64,000 bases of DNA from Acuticoccus mangrovi (GCF_016411865.1 NZ_JAEKJA010000007.1:1-64000); one strand, 5' to 3'. Positions 19,112 through 26,762 are shown, counted from the stretch's first letter. Notes: generated by a model from the sequence alone, not told the origin. Numbers and translations: made by a program.

Positions 19112-20731
19112 ATGGAGCTCGATCTCGTCGAGCTGTCACGCCTGCAATTTGCAATGACAGCAATGTATCACTTCCTGTTCGTGCCGCTGACGCTCGGTCT
19201 ATCGGTCATCGTCGCGATCATGGAAACCGTCTACGTCATGACGGGCCGGCCGGTCTGGCGACAGATGACGAAGTTCTGGGGCACGTTGTTCGGAATTAAC
19301 TTCGTCCTCGGCGTCGCGACCGGGATAACGATGGAATTCCAGTTCGGCATGAACTGGTCGTACTACAGCCACTACGTCGGAGACATTTTCGGCGCGCCGC
19401 TGGCGATCGAGGGGCTGATGGCCTTCTTCCTCGAGGCGACGTTCGTCGGGCTGTTCTTCTTCGGCTGGGACCGGCTGTCGAAACGGGGGCATCTCACGGT
19501 CACCTGGCTCGTCGCGATCGGCTCCAACCTGTCGGCGCTCTGGATCCTCATCGCGAACGGCTGGATGCAGAACCCGGTCGGCGCCGCCTTCAACCCCGAC
19601 ACGATGCGCATGGAGATGACCTCCTTCTTCGAGGTCATGTTCAACGAGGTGGCGCAGGCGAAGTTCGTCCACACCGTGTCGGCGGGCTACGTCACCGCCT
19701 CGGTGTTCGTGCTCGGCGTGTCCGCCCTCTACCTCCTGCAGAAACGGCACAGCGAGCTCGCTCGCCGCTCCATCACGGTGGCGGCGTCGTTCGGCCTCGC
19801 CTCGGCCCTTTCGGTGGTCGTGCTCGGTGACGAGTCGGGCTACGAGGCGACGCATAACCAGCGCATGAAGCTCGCCGCCATCGAAGGCATGTGGGAGACC
19901 GAGCCCGCTCCCGCGTCCTTCACCCTCTTCGGCTTTCCCGACACGAAAGCGCGCGAGACGCACTACGCGATCCACATCCCCTACGTGATGGGCCTCATCG
20001 CCACGCGCTCGCTCACCCAGGACATCCCCGGCATCAACGAGCTCGAGGCCGAATCGGAGAGGCGGATCCGCTCCGGCATCCTCGCCTACGACGCGCTGAT
20101 GACGATCCGCCAGGAGCGCGACGCGACCCCGCAGGCGGTGCGCGACACCTTCGAGGCACACGGTGGCGATCTCGGCTACGCCTTCCTGCTGCGGCGCTAC
20201 ATCGATGATCCGCGCCAGGCGACGGACGCGATGATCGCGCAGGCGGCGAACGACACGGTGCCCACCGTCTGGCCGTTGTTCTGGGCATTCCGCGTGATGG
20301 TGGCGCTCGGCTTCGCCTTCATCGGGGTGATGGCCTACTTCTTCTGGCGCTCCTCCTTCCGCGGCGGGACCTACCCGCGCTGGGCGCTGGTGGCGGCCGT
20401 CGCGGCGATCCCCACGCCCTGGCTCGCGGCGGAGCTCGGCTGGTTCGTCGCCGAGTTCGGGCGGCAGCCGTGGACGGTCGACGGTGTGCTGCCGACCGCG
20501 CTGTCGGTGAGCCACCTCTCCGTCGAGGATCTCTTCCTCACCCTTGCCGGCTTCGTCACCTTCTACACCGTCCTCTTCGTGGTGGAGATGGGGCTGATGG
20601 TGAAGTTCATCCGCAAGGGCCCCTACCAGGACGTGGACGCGGTCGACGCCTGGAATGCCAGCCACACAGCGCGCCTCACGGCCAAGCCCGGTGCCACCGA
20701 CGGCCCCGTCGGCCTGATGCCCGCGGAGTAA
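19112..20731 (+). CDS. cydA: Cytochrome bd ubiquinol oxidase subunit I
   Basis: This 539-residue membrane subunit carries hemes b558, b595 and d and oxidises quinol with O2 reduction. The N-terminal SRLQFAMTAMYHFLFVPLTLG holds the heme b595/d-region histidine, and GRQPW lies near the C-terminal third. A long segment matching the E. coli-type extended Q-loop (WETEPAPASFTLFGFPD... SERRIRSGILAYDAL...LGYAFLLRRY) places it with bd-I-like long-Q-loop oxidases rather than the short CIO type. Such oxidases are known to be sulfide-tolerant. It has its own operator upstream and is followed by cydB after 5 bases. Confidence 0.96.
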   Translation: MELDLVELSRLQFAMTAMYHFLFVPLTLGLSVIVAIMETVYVMTGRPVWRQMTKFWGTLFGINFVLGVATGITMEFQFGMNWSYYSHYVGDIFGAPLAIEGLMAFFLEATFVGLFFFGWDRLSKRGHLTVTWLVAIGSNLSALWILIANGWMQNPVGAAFNPDTMRMEMTSFFEVMFNEVAQAKFVHTVSAGYVTASVFVLGVSALYLLQKRHSELARRSITVAASFGLASALSVVVLGDESGYEATHNQRMKLAAIEGMWETEPAPASFTLFGFPDTKARETHYAIHIPYVMGLIATRSLTQDIPGINELEAESERRIRSGILAYDALMTIRQERDATPQAVRDTFEAHGGDLGYAFLLRRYIDDPRQATDAMIAQAANDTVPTVWPLFWAFRVMVALGFAFIGVMAYFFWRSSFRGGTYPRWALVAAVAAIPTPWLAAELGWFVAEFGRQPWTVDGVLPTALSVSHLSVEDLFLTLAGFVTFYTVLFVVEMGLMVKFIRKGPYQDVDAVDAWNASHTARLTAKPGATDGPVGLMPAE

Positions 20732-20736
20732 GACCC

Positions 20737-21900
20737 ATGATCCTTTCCGAATTCATTAGCTACGACGTTCTCCGCGTCATCTGGTGGGGCCTTCTCGGCG
20801 TCCTCCTCATCGGTTTCGCGCTGACGGACGGGTTCGACATGGGCGTCGGCGCGCTGCTGCCCTTCGTCGCCCATACCGACGTCGAGCGGCGCGTCACAAT
20901 CAACACGGTCGGTCCGGTGTGGGAGGGGAACCAAGTGTGGTTCATCCTCGGCGGCGGCGCGATCTTCGCCGCCTGGCCGCCGCTCTACGCGGTCTCCTTC
21001 TCCGGCTTCTATCTGGCGATGTTCGCGGTGCTCGCGGCGCTGATCCTGCGTCCCGTGGCGTTCAAATATCGCTCCAAGCGGGACCGCGCGGGGTGGCGCT
21101 CAAGCTGGGACTGGGCGCTCTTCGTGAGCGGGGCGGTGCCGGCGCTGATCTTCGGCGTCGCGGTCGGCAACGTCCTCCAGGGCGTGCCGTTCGAGCTGAC
21201 GCCGGACCTCTTCTCGCTCTACGAGGGTTCGTTCATCTCCAAGTTCATCGGCCTGTTGAACCCGTTCGCCCTCCTATGCGGCGTGGTCTCGCTCGCCATG
21301 CTCCTCACCCACGGGGCGGCCTGGCTGTCGCTCAAGGCCGAGGGCACGGTGGCGCAGCGGGCGCGTCGGATCGGCGCGGTCACGGGCCTCGTCACCATCG
21401 TCGGCTACGCGCTCGCCGGCGTCTGGCTCGCCTTCGGCGTTAAGGGATATGCGTTCGTGGGTGACGTTGTCACCGACGGGCCCTCCAACCCGCTCTATAC
21501 GGAAGTCGAGCGCACGTCGTCCTGGCTCGTCGCCTACGCCGAGCGTCCGTGGATCGCCATCGCACCGATCCTCGGCTTCCTCGGCATGGTGATGGCGGTG
21601 AAGGGGCTGCGTGCGGGCCGGGAGGTTTCGACGCTGTTGTGGTCGAAGCTCGGCATCTTCGGCGCGATCTCTTCGGTGGGGCTCACGATGTTCCCGTTCA
21701 TTCTGCCGTCCTCGATCAGCCCGCGGAGCTCGCTCTCGGTGTGGGACTCCTCGTCCTCGCACCAGACGCTGTTCGTGATGCTGGTCGCGACGGTGATCTT
21801 CATGCCGCTGGTGCTCGCCTACACCGCCTGGGTCTATCGGGTGCTGTGGGGCAAGGTCACCGAGGCCGAGGTCACCGGCAATTCCGAAACCGTCTACTGA
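20737..21900 (+). CDS. cydB: Cytochrome bd ubiquinol oxidase subunit II
   Basis: This 387-residue protein is the structural partner of CydA. Family features are the opening IWWGLLGVLLIGFALTDGFDMGVGALLPFV, GPVWEGNQVWFILGGGAIFAAWP and the C-terminal FPFILPSSISPRSSLSVWDSSSSHQTL. About eight spans are visible. It is 5 bases from cydA and is followed by cydX after 13 bases. An embedded GGTGAC-GTT-GTCACC palindrome occurs at 21460-21474. Confidence 0.96.
   Translation: MILSEFISYDVLRVIWWGLLGVLLIGFALTDGFDMGVGALLPFVAHTDVERRVTINTVGPVWEGNQVWFILGGGAIFAAWPPLYAVSFSGFYLAMFAVLAALILRPVAFKYRSKRDRAGWRSSWDWALFVSGAVPALIFGVAVGNVLQGVPFELTPDLFSLYEGSFISKFIGLLNPFALLCGVVSLAMLLTHGAAWLSLKAEGTVAQRARRIGAVTGLVTIVGYALAGVWLAFGVKGYAFVGDVVTDGPSNPLYTEVERTSSWLVAYAERPWIAIAPILGFLGMVMAVKGLRAGREVSTLLWSKLGIFGAISSVGLTMFPFILPSSISPRSSLSVWDSSSSHQTLFVMLVATVIFMPLVLAYTAWVYRVLWGKVTEAEVTGNSETVY
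21460..21501 (+). promoter_or_regulatory. Crp/Fnr-type palindrome and -10 inside cydB, possible internal promoter
   Basis: GGTGAC-GTT-GTCACC (21460-21474) lies in cydB codons for VGDVVTD. TATACG (21496-21501) is centred 31.5 bp downstream of its centre. It could drive cydX and the SQR-like gene, or it could be a coding coincidence. The GTT codon in the spacer is uncommon beside the GTC/GTG used elsewhere. Confidence 0.35.
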
Positions 21901-21913
21901 GGGAGACTGCCGC

Positions 21914-22048
21914 ATGTGGTATTTCGCCTGGGTCCTCGGCCTGCCCCTCGCCGCTCTGTTCGCCGTCGTGAACGCCATGTGGCTCGAGATGCAGGACGAC
22001 ACCGCGCTCGCCGAACGGGGCGAGCAGCCGCCGGCGGTCAAGAAGTAA
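21914..22048 (+). CDS. cydX: CydX small subunit of cytochrome bd oxidase
   Basis: A 44-residue single-span protein begins MWYFAWVLGLPLAALFAVV and continues NAMWLEMQDD. It matches the CydX/YbgT family (MWYFxWxLG opening, one membrane helix, conserved Glu after it). CydX stabilises the heme centres of the bd oxidase. GGGAG lies 9 bases before the ATG. The C-terminal tail is somewhat extended (to PPAVKK). Its position 13 bases after cydB supports the call. Confidence 0.93.
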   Translation: MWYFAWVLGLPLAALFAVVNAMWLEMQDDTALAERGEQPPAVKK

Positions 22049-22072
22049 CCGCCTCGCCGGTGGCGCGTCCGC

Positions 22073-22089
22073 GGGCGGTCTGACCGCCC
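22073..22089 (+). terminator. GC-rich hairpin after cydX
   Basis: GGGCGGT (22073-22079) and ACCGCCC (22083-22089) form a perfect 7-bp stem with a CTG loop 24 bases after cydX. No T-run follows. It may partly terminate cydABX transcripts or protect their 3' end. Confidence 0.4.
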
Positions 22090-22142
22090 GACGGCCGCCC
22101 CCGGCCCACCCTACGGCCCAACCCGCAAGGAAACGCGCTCGC

Positions 22143-22169
22143 GCCGCCCTACGGCGCAACGGGGGCGGC
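22143..22169 (+). repeat. Second inverted repeat between cydX and the SQR-like gene
   Basis: GCCGCCC (22143-22149) pairs with GGGCGGC (22163-22169) around a 13-base loop containing CTACGGCGC, in the leader of the SQR-like gene. A related CCTACGGC stretch occurs at 22110-22117. It could be attenuating or stabilising; nothing else in the 176-bp gap is recognisable apart from the Shine-Dalgarno sequence. Confidence 0.35.
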
Positions 22170-22224
22170 TTGCCCTCGCGAGGCGGGTCCACCGGTGCCG
22201 TGAAGAATGAGAAGGGAGAGACGC

Positions 22225-23529
22225 ATGACCCTCGATCGCCGACGCTTTTTGGCACTGTCGGCTGCCGCAGGCCTCGCCGCCGGAGCATCCGCCACCACCG
22301 TGGGGTACGCGCAGGACACCACGCGAACCAACGCCAAGATCGTCATCATCGGCGCCGGGGCCGCCGGCACCGCGCTCAGCAACCGCCTGGTGGATCGGCT
22401 CGAAGGGGCGCAGATCACCATCGTCGATCCGCGCAAGGACCACTGGTACCAGCCGGGCTTCTCGCTCATCGCCGCCGGCCTCAAGCCGGCCGGCTACGCC
22501 GTCTCCCGCACCAGCGACTGGCTGCCCCGCGGGGTGAAGCTCGTCAGCGAGGCCGTCGTCGCCGTCGACCCCGAAACGAAGCGGGTCACCACCGACGCCG
22601 GGACGCAGCTCGACTACGACGTCCTCGTCCTCGCACCGGGCCTCGTCCTCGACAACGACGCGATCGAGGGCTTCTCGCTCGACGTGGTCGGCCGCAACGG
22701 CGTCGGCGCCCTCTACGCCGGCCCGCAATATGCGGCGAAGACGTGGGAGGCGGCGGCCCGCTTTTCGGAGACCGGCGGTGTCGGCCTCTTCACCCGCCCC
22801 GCGACCGAGATGAAGTGCGCCGGCGCGCCGCTCAAGCACACCTTCCTCATCGACGACATCGCCGAGCGGGCCGGCACGACGAAGCGCAAGATCGTCTACG
22901 CCTCGCCCTCCGACAATCTCTTCTCCGTGCTGATCGTGTCGGAGAAGGTGCGGATGCTGTTTCAGCACCGCGGCGTCGAGCCCGCCTATCGCCACGTCCT
23001 CAAGGCGATCGACGTGGAGAAGAAGGTCGCGACCTTCACTACCCCCGACGGCGATCTGCAGCGCGACTACGACTACATCCACGTCATCCAGCCGCAGCGC
23101 GCGCCATCCTTCGTGCCCGAATCGGGCCTTGCCTGGCCCGACCGCTGGATCGGCCAGGGCTGGGCCGAGGTCGACCCACACACCCTGCGGCACCGCCGCT
23201 ACGCCGACATCTTCGCCGTGGGCGACGTCGCCGGCGTGCCGAAGGGCAAGACCGCCGCGAGCGTGAAGTGGCAGGTGCCGGTGGTGGAGGATCACCTCGT
23301 CGCCCATCTCGCCGGCCGCGAGGGGACGGCGCGCTACGACGGCTACACGTCCTGCCCGCTGATCACCCGGGTCGGCCGGGCGATGCTCGTGGAGTTCGAC
23401 TACCAGAACAACCTCGTGCCCTCCTTCCCCGGCATCATCGCGCCGCTCGAGGAGCTTTGGGTCAGCTGGCTGATGAAGGAGGTCGCGCTCAAGGCGACCT
23501 ACAACGCCATGCTGCGCGGCCGAGCCTGA
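22225..23529 (+). CDS. Sulfide:quinone oxidoreductase-like flavoprotein with Tat leader
   Basis: This 434-residue protein is a two-dinucleotide-fold flavoprotein of the SQR family. Residues 1-30 form a twin-arginine-type leader (LDRRRFLALSAAAG...GYAQ), so it is predicted periplasmic. The FAD fold begins KIVIIGAGAAGTALSNRL. YQPGFSLIAAGL, KCAGAP (Cys198), the second FAD segment DIFAVGDVAGVPKGKT and TSCPL (Cys377) follow, with an amphipathic C-terminus for membrane/quinone contact. The first of three cysteines found in type I SQR is absent, as in two-cysteine type II enzymes. I chose the ATG at 22225, preceded by AAGGGAGAG; an in-frame ATG at 22207 would displace the Tat motif. Electrons would go to quinol used by the bd oxidase. 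Confidence 0.82.
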   Translation: MTLDRRRFLALSAAAGLAAGASATTVGYAQDTTRTNAKIVIIGAGAAGTALSNRLVDRLEGAQITIVDPRKDHWYQPGFSLIAAGLKPAGYAVSRTSDWLPRGVKLVSEAVVAVDPETKRVTTDAGTQLDYDVLVLAPGLVLDNDAIEGFSLDVVGRNGVGALYAGPQYAAKTWEAAARFSETGGVGLFTRPATEMKCAGAPLKHTFLIDDIAERAGTTKRKIVYASPSDNLFSVLIVSEKVRMLFQHRGVEPAYRHVLKAIDVEKKVATFTTPDGDLQRDYDYIHVIQPQRAPSFVPESGLAWPDRWIGQGWAEVDPHTLRHRRYADIFAVGDVAGVPKGKTAASVKWQVPVVEDHLVAHLAGREGTARYDGYTSCPLITRVGRAMLVEFDYQNNLVPSFPGIIAPLEELWVSWLMKEVALKATYNAMLRGRA

Positions 23530-23539
23530 GGAGGAACAG

Positions 23540-23896
23540 ATGAAGGAGCTCACTCCCTCGACCCTCGTCGCGGTCTTCGAGGAAATCTTCGGCCGGGGTC
23601 TCTTCTGGGCGATGGTCGTGACCGCCGCGGTCGTGACGCTCGCCTACTTCTACGTGCTCATCCGCGACCGGCGGGTGAGCTGGCAGAAATTCCTCTTCGC
23701 CCAGCTCTCGATGCCGGTCGGCGCGGTCGGCGCCGTCTTCTTCGTGATGTGGGCCACCCACTCCGAGTTCGCCGACATCGGCGGGCCGATCGACGTGATC
23801 GTGCTGCTCGCCGTCGCCGTCGCCGGAGCGATCGGCATGGCGATCCTCGTCTACACCCTCGAATCGTTCCTCGTCAGAAGGAAGCCCTTGCCGTGA
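23540..23896 (+). CDS. Small membrane protein, DUF5368-like
   Basis: This 118-residue protein has three predicted membrane spans: about residues 22-42 (FWAMVVTAAVVTLAYFYVLI), 52-72 and 82-106. The order and the RDRRVSWQKFLFAQLSMPVGA loop resemble DUF5368 proteins, though that call is from memory. It begins 10 bases after the SQR-like gene, behind GAGGA, and its stop overlaps the GTG of the next gene. No function is known. The position suggests a membrane partner of the SQR-like protein or of the channel. Confidence 0.6.
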   Translation: MKELTPSTLVAVFEEIFGRGLFWAMVVTAAVVTLAYFYVLIRDRRVSWQKFLFAQLSMPVGAVGAVFFVMWATHSEFADIGGPIDVIVLLAVAVAGAIGMAILVYTLESFLVRRKPLP

Positions 23897-24855
23897 CGAC
23901 ACCCGCCGCTCTCGAGACGTCCTCCCGGATCGAGCACTTTCCCATCGGCTATTTCGGCATGTCGATGGGGCTGTTCGGGTTCGCTCTGGCGCTGCGGGCG
24001 GCGGGCTTTCCCGTCGCCTCGCACGTCGGCATGTGGGTCGGCCTCGCCGCGTTTGTGGTGCTGGCGGCGATGCTCATCCTCAAGGCGACGCTCTACACCT
24101 CGGCCCTCGTCGCCGAGTGGCACCACCCCGTGCGCATCGCCTTCTTCCCGGCGACGACGATCTCGCTCCTCCTCTTCGCCGCCCTCATCCATCACGATGC
24201 GCCCGGCATCGCGACCGTCGTCTGGATCGTCGGTGCGGTCGGGCAGGGTGTCCTCACCGTCGTCGTGGTGTCGGCCTGGATCTCGCACCGCGCGTTCGGG
24301 CCGGGGCACCTGTCGCCGGCCTGGTTCATCCCGGCCGTCGGCAACGTGGTGGTGCCGCTCGCCGGGGCGCCGCTCGGCTACGAGGAGGCCTGCTGGTACT
24401 TCTTCGCCGTCGGCATCGTCTTCTGGCTCGTGCTCCTGACGATCATCTTCAACCGCCTGATCTTCCACGATCCGATCCCGGAGCGGCTGCGACCGACGCT
24501 CGTCATCCTCATCGCGCCGCCCGCCGTCGCCTTCGTCTCGTGGATCCAGCTCCACTCGGGCGCGCTCGACGACACGGCGCGCGTCCTCATCAACGCCGGC
24601 TACTTCTTCACCGCCGTCGTCCTGGTGCAGCTCCCCTCGTTGCTGAGGCTGCCGTTCTCGCTCCCGTTCTGGGCGCTGTCGTTCCCGCTCGCCGCGATCA
24701 CGGTGGCGAGCTTCCGCTTCGCCGACCTGACGGGCTCCGCCGTTCACAAGACGTTCGGCTACGTGCTGCTCATTGTTCTCGCAATTGCCATCGTCGGTCT
24801 TCTCTTGCGCACCATTCGTGCCGTATGGGCGGGGGAGATCTGTCGACCCGAATGA
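23893..24855 (+). CDS. SLAC1/TehA (TDT) family anion channel or exporter
   Basis: This 320-residue protein has ten hydrophobic spans and the TDT/SLAC1 features RIEHFPIGYFGMSMGLFGFALALR at the N-terminus, HPVRIAFFPATTISLLLFA and FIPAVGNVVVPLAG. Family members move sulfite, C4-dicarboxylates, tellurite or inorganic anions. The reading frame needs the GTG at 23893, whose bases overlap the TGA of the preceding gene (GTGA); the next ATG would remove conserved residues. In this setting, export of a sulfur oxyanion formed by sulfide oxidation is a reasonable inference, not shown by sequence. Confidence 0.8.
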   Translation: MTTPAALETSSRIEHFPIGYFGMSMGLFGFALALRAAGFPVASHVGMWVGLAAFVVLAAMLILKATLYTSALVAEWHHPVRIAFFPATTISLLLFAALIHHDAPGIATVVWIVGAVGQGVLTVVVVSAWISHRAFGPGHLSPAWFIPAVGNVVVPLAGAPLGYEEACWYFFAVGIVFWLVLLTIIFNRLIFHDPIPERLRPTLVILIAPPAVAFVSWIQLHSGALDDTARVLINAGYFFTAVVLVQLPSLLRLPFSLPFWALSFPLAAITVASFRFADLTGSAVHKTFGYVLLIVLAIAIVGLLLRTIRAVWAGEICRPE

Positions 24856-24913
24856 CGGATGGCGATCCAAGTACACTCTTTTCGCGACGTCTTGTCGCGA
24901 AATCGGCGCACTT

Positions 24914-24955
24914 GGTGACTCCGTCACCGTCGCCGGGGCCGCATGGGTCTACAAC
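24914..24955 (+). promoter_or_regulatory. Crp/Fnr-type palindrome and -10 upstream of the bacterioferritin-like gene
   Basis: GGTGAC-TCC-GTCACC (24914-24928) is a perfect inverted repeat. TACAAC (24950-24955) is centred 31.5 bp downstream of its centre. The ferritin-like gene starts at 25007 behind GGAGG (24996-25000). The arrangement matches the sites at 13671 and 19001. Confidence 0.6.
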
Positions 24956-25006
24956 TGATCGCAACAGCGGCTTCTTCGAAGCGAGCCCGACCCGTGGAGG
25001 ACGACA

Positions 25007-25501
25007 TTGTCAAACGAAAACATCATTGAAGATCTTCAGACCGCGGTGAAGATGGAGATGAGTGCGGCGCACCAATATCAGCTTCACGCGCACGTCCTCG
25101 ACGATTGGGGGCTCGGCAGGCTCGCCAAGCAGATGCGCTCGGAGATGACGGAAGAGCTCGGCCATTCCGACGCCTTCCTGGACCGCATCATGTTCCTCAG
25201 CGGCACGCCCAAGATCGAGCTCGCGAAACCGCCGCAGGTCGCCGGCTCGCTCGTCGAAATGTTCGAAATGGATCTCGCCGACGAGGTCGACGCGATCGCC
25301 TTCTACATCAAGGCCGCCAACAACGCGGCCGCGGTGGGCGACGTGGGCACGCGCGTGCTGTTCGAGCGGATCGCGCTCGACGAAGAAGAACACAAGAGCT
25401 GGCTCGAGACGCAGCTCGGCCTGATCCAGCGTCTCGGCGAGAAGACCTACAGCGCCAAGTTCATCGTCGTCGAAGAAGAGGAAGAAGAGGACGACGACTA
25501 A
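25007..25501 (+). CDS. Bacterioferritin-like ferritin-family protein with acidic tail
   Basis: This 164-residue four-helix protein has two E-x-x-H iron-site motifs: EELGHSDAF near residue 46 and EEEHKSW near 128, plus EMSAAHQYQLHAH in the first helix and DEVDAIAFYI in the third. The layout matches bacterioferritins (DIIDxLN-type opening, SGTPKI after helix 2) and a methionine near residue 42 or 46 could ligate heme, but heme binding is not proven. The last 11 residues are almost entirely Glu/Asp (VVEEEEEEDDD), unusual for the family. The start is TTG at 25007 with GGAGG 6 bases before it. A conserved palindrome controls it. Confidence 0.82.
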   Translation: MSNENIIEDLQTAVKMEMSAAHQYQLHAHVLDDWGLGRLAKQMRSEMTEELGHSDAFLDRIMFLSGTPKIELAKPPQVAGSLVEMFEMDLADEVDAIAFYIKAANNAAAVGDVGTRVLFERIALDEEEHKSWLETQLGLIQRLGEKTYSAKFIVVEEEEEEDDD

Positions 25502-25528
25502 CCTCGCCACCGTCCCGACGCCGGCCAG

Positions 25529-25581
25529 GGGTCGCGACAGGGGCGCCGCGTCGTCGCGGCGCCGGATGATGATCGCGACCC
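25529..25581. repeat. Two-tier perfect hairpin between the ferritin and DsrE-like genes
   Basis: An inner 9-bp stem (GGCGCCGCG 25542-25550 with CGCGGCGCC 25555-25563, loop TCGT) sits inside an outer 9-bp stem (GGGTCGCGA 25529-25537 with TCGCGACCC 25573-25581). It could be a terminator for the ferritin gene or a structured leader for the DsrE-like gene; no T-run follows. Confidence 0.5.
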
Positions 25582-25693
25582 GCTCCGCCGCGTAGGGGGT
25601 CGAGGTTCCGCTCCCCCGATGGCCGTCCTGCCGTGCCGCCTGAGTGGCGCGGACCGGCAACGCGTGCCCAACACCCGACTGAAAGGACACAAG

Positions 25694-26128
25694 ATGCAAC
25701 GCTTGATCATTGCACTGCTCGCTTCGGTTGTTTTCGCCGCACCTGTCTCCGCGCAGGAAAAGCCGAACCTCGTCACCATCGTCACTTCGCCCGAGCCGCA
25801 AACGCAGCTGATGGCGATGGTCCTGACCATGCAGGCGGCCGCCCAGGGCGCCTCGCCTCACATCCTGCTGTGCGGGCCGGGCGGCGACATCGCGCTGAAG
25901 GAGGCGCCTGTGAGCGCCACCAGCGGCCAGCCGCCGAAGGGGATGAGCCCCCAGGGCCTGATGCAGACGATCCGCGAGAAGGCCGGCGCGACGGTCGAGG
26001 TGTGCGCCATCTACCTGCCGGGCAAGGGGCTCGACCCGTCGGCGCTGCTCGACGGCATCACCGTCGCGAAGCCCCCCGAGATGGCCGGTCGCCTGATCGC
26101 GCCCGGCACCACCGTCCTGTCGTTCTGA
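25694..26128 (+). CDS. Periplasmic DsrE-like sulfurtransferase
   Basis: This 144-residue protein has a signal peptide (MQRLIIALLASVVFAAPVSAQ) and a small alpha/beta domain resembling the DsrE/DsrF-like fold (NLVTIVTSPEPQTQLMAMVLTMQAAAQGASPHILLCGPGGD). Cys60 (LLCGPGG) and Cys104 (VEVCAIYLP) are placed as in DsrE proteins that carry sulfane sulfur. The ATG at 25694 follows AAAGGAC; the frame is open further upstream but lacks a leader-like sequence. It is followed after 8 bases by a periplasmic rhodanese, so the two probably exchange sulfane sulfur. Confidence 0.7.
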   Translation: MQRLIIALLASVVFAAPVSAQEKPNLVTIVTSPEPQTQLMAMVLTMQAAAQGASPHILLCGPGGDIALKEAPVSATSGQPPKGMSPQGLMQTIREKAGATVEVCAIYLPGKGLDPSALLDGITVAKPPEMAGRLIAPGTTVLSF

Positions 26129-26136
26129 GAGAGGCC

Positions 26137-26730
26137 ATGATGAAGACGATGATCGCAGCCGCGCTGTTCGCGGCAACCCTGGCGGCCGGCCCCGCGGCCG
26201 CCGCGCCGGAGCCGGAGAACCCCGCCCGGCAGACCTCATGGGGCCTCTATCTCACCTCGCAGGAGGCCTACGAGATGAAGCAGGCGCGCGGCGACGAGGT
26301 GCTCTTCGTCGACGTTCGCGAGCCGGTGGAGATCATGTTCACCGGCTTCACCGACGTGGTGGACGTGAACGTGCCGTTCCTGCTGGTCGATCCGTCGCGG
26401 TGGAACGCGAAGAAGCCGGTCCTCGAGATGGCGCCCAATCCGGATTTCGCCGCCGACATCGAGAGGGCGCTCGCAGCGCGGGGGCTCGGCAAGGATGCGC
26501 CGGTGATCCTGATGTGCCGCTCGGGCGGCACCCGCGGCGCACCGTCGGCCAACGCCCTCGAAGGCCTCGGGCTCGAGGCGGTCTACGTGGTCGTCGACGG
26601 CTTCGAAGGGCCGACCGCCAAGAACGATCCCAACGGGCCGCAGCGCAATGTCGGCGGCTGGAAGAACTCCGGCCTGCCGTGGGGCTACGCGCTCGACCCG
26701 AAGAAGATCTACACGCGGCCCTTCGACTGA
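26137..26730 (+). CDS. Periplasmic rhodanese-like sulfurtransferase
   Basis: This 197-residue protein has a signal peptide ending AAAAP and a single rhodanese domain. The active loop is CRSGGTR with the catalytic Cys127. VLFVDVREPVEIMFTGF is the family DxR(E/D)xxE segment, and GWKNSGLPWGY is the usual C-terminal block. The ATG at 26137 is followed at once by a second ATG; either could be used. It would accept or donate persulfide sulfur in the periplasm, next to the DsrE-like protein and downstream of the exported SQR-like enzyme. Confidence 0.85.
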   Translation: MMKTMIAAALFAATLAAGPAAAAPEPENPARQTSWGLYLTSQEAYEMKQARGDEVLFVDVREPVEIMFTGFTDVVDVNVPFLLVDPSRWNAKKPVLEMAPNPDFAADIERALAARGLGKDAPVILMCRSGGTRGAPSANALEGLGLEAVYVVVDGFEGPTAKNDPNGPQRNVGGWKNSGLPWGYALDPKKIYTRPFD

Positions 26731-26762
26731 CGCCGCGACAACGCTGGAGACCTTCGCCATTC

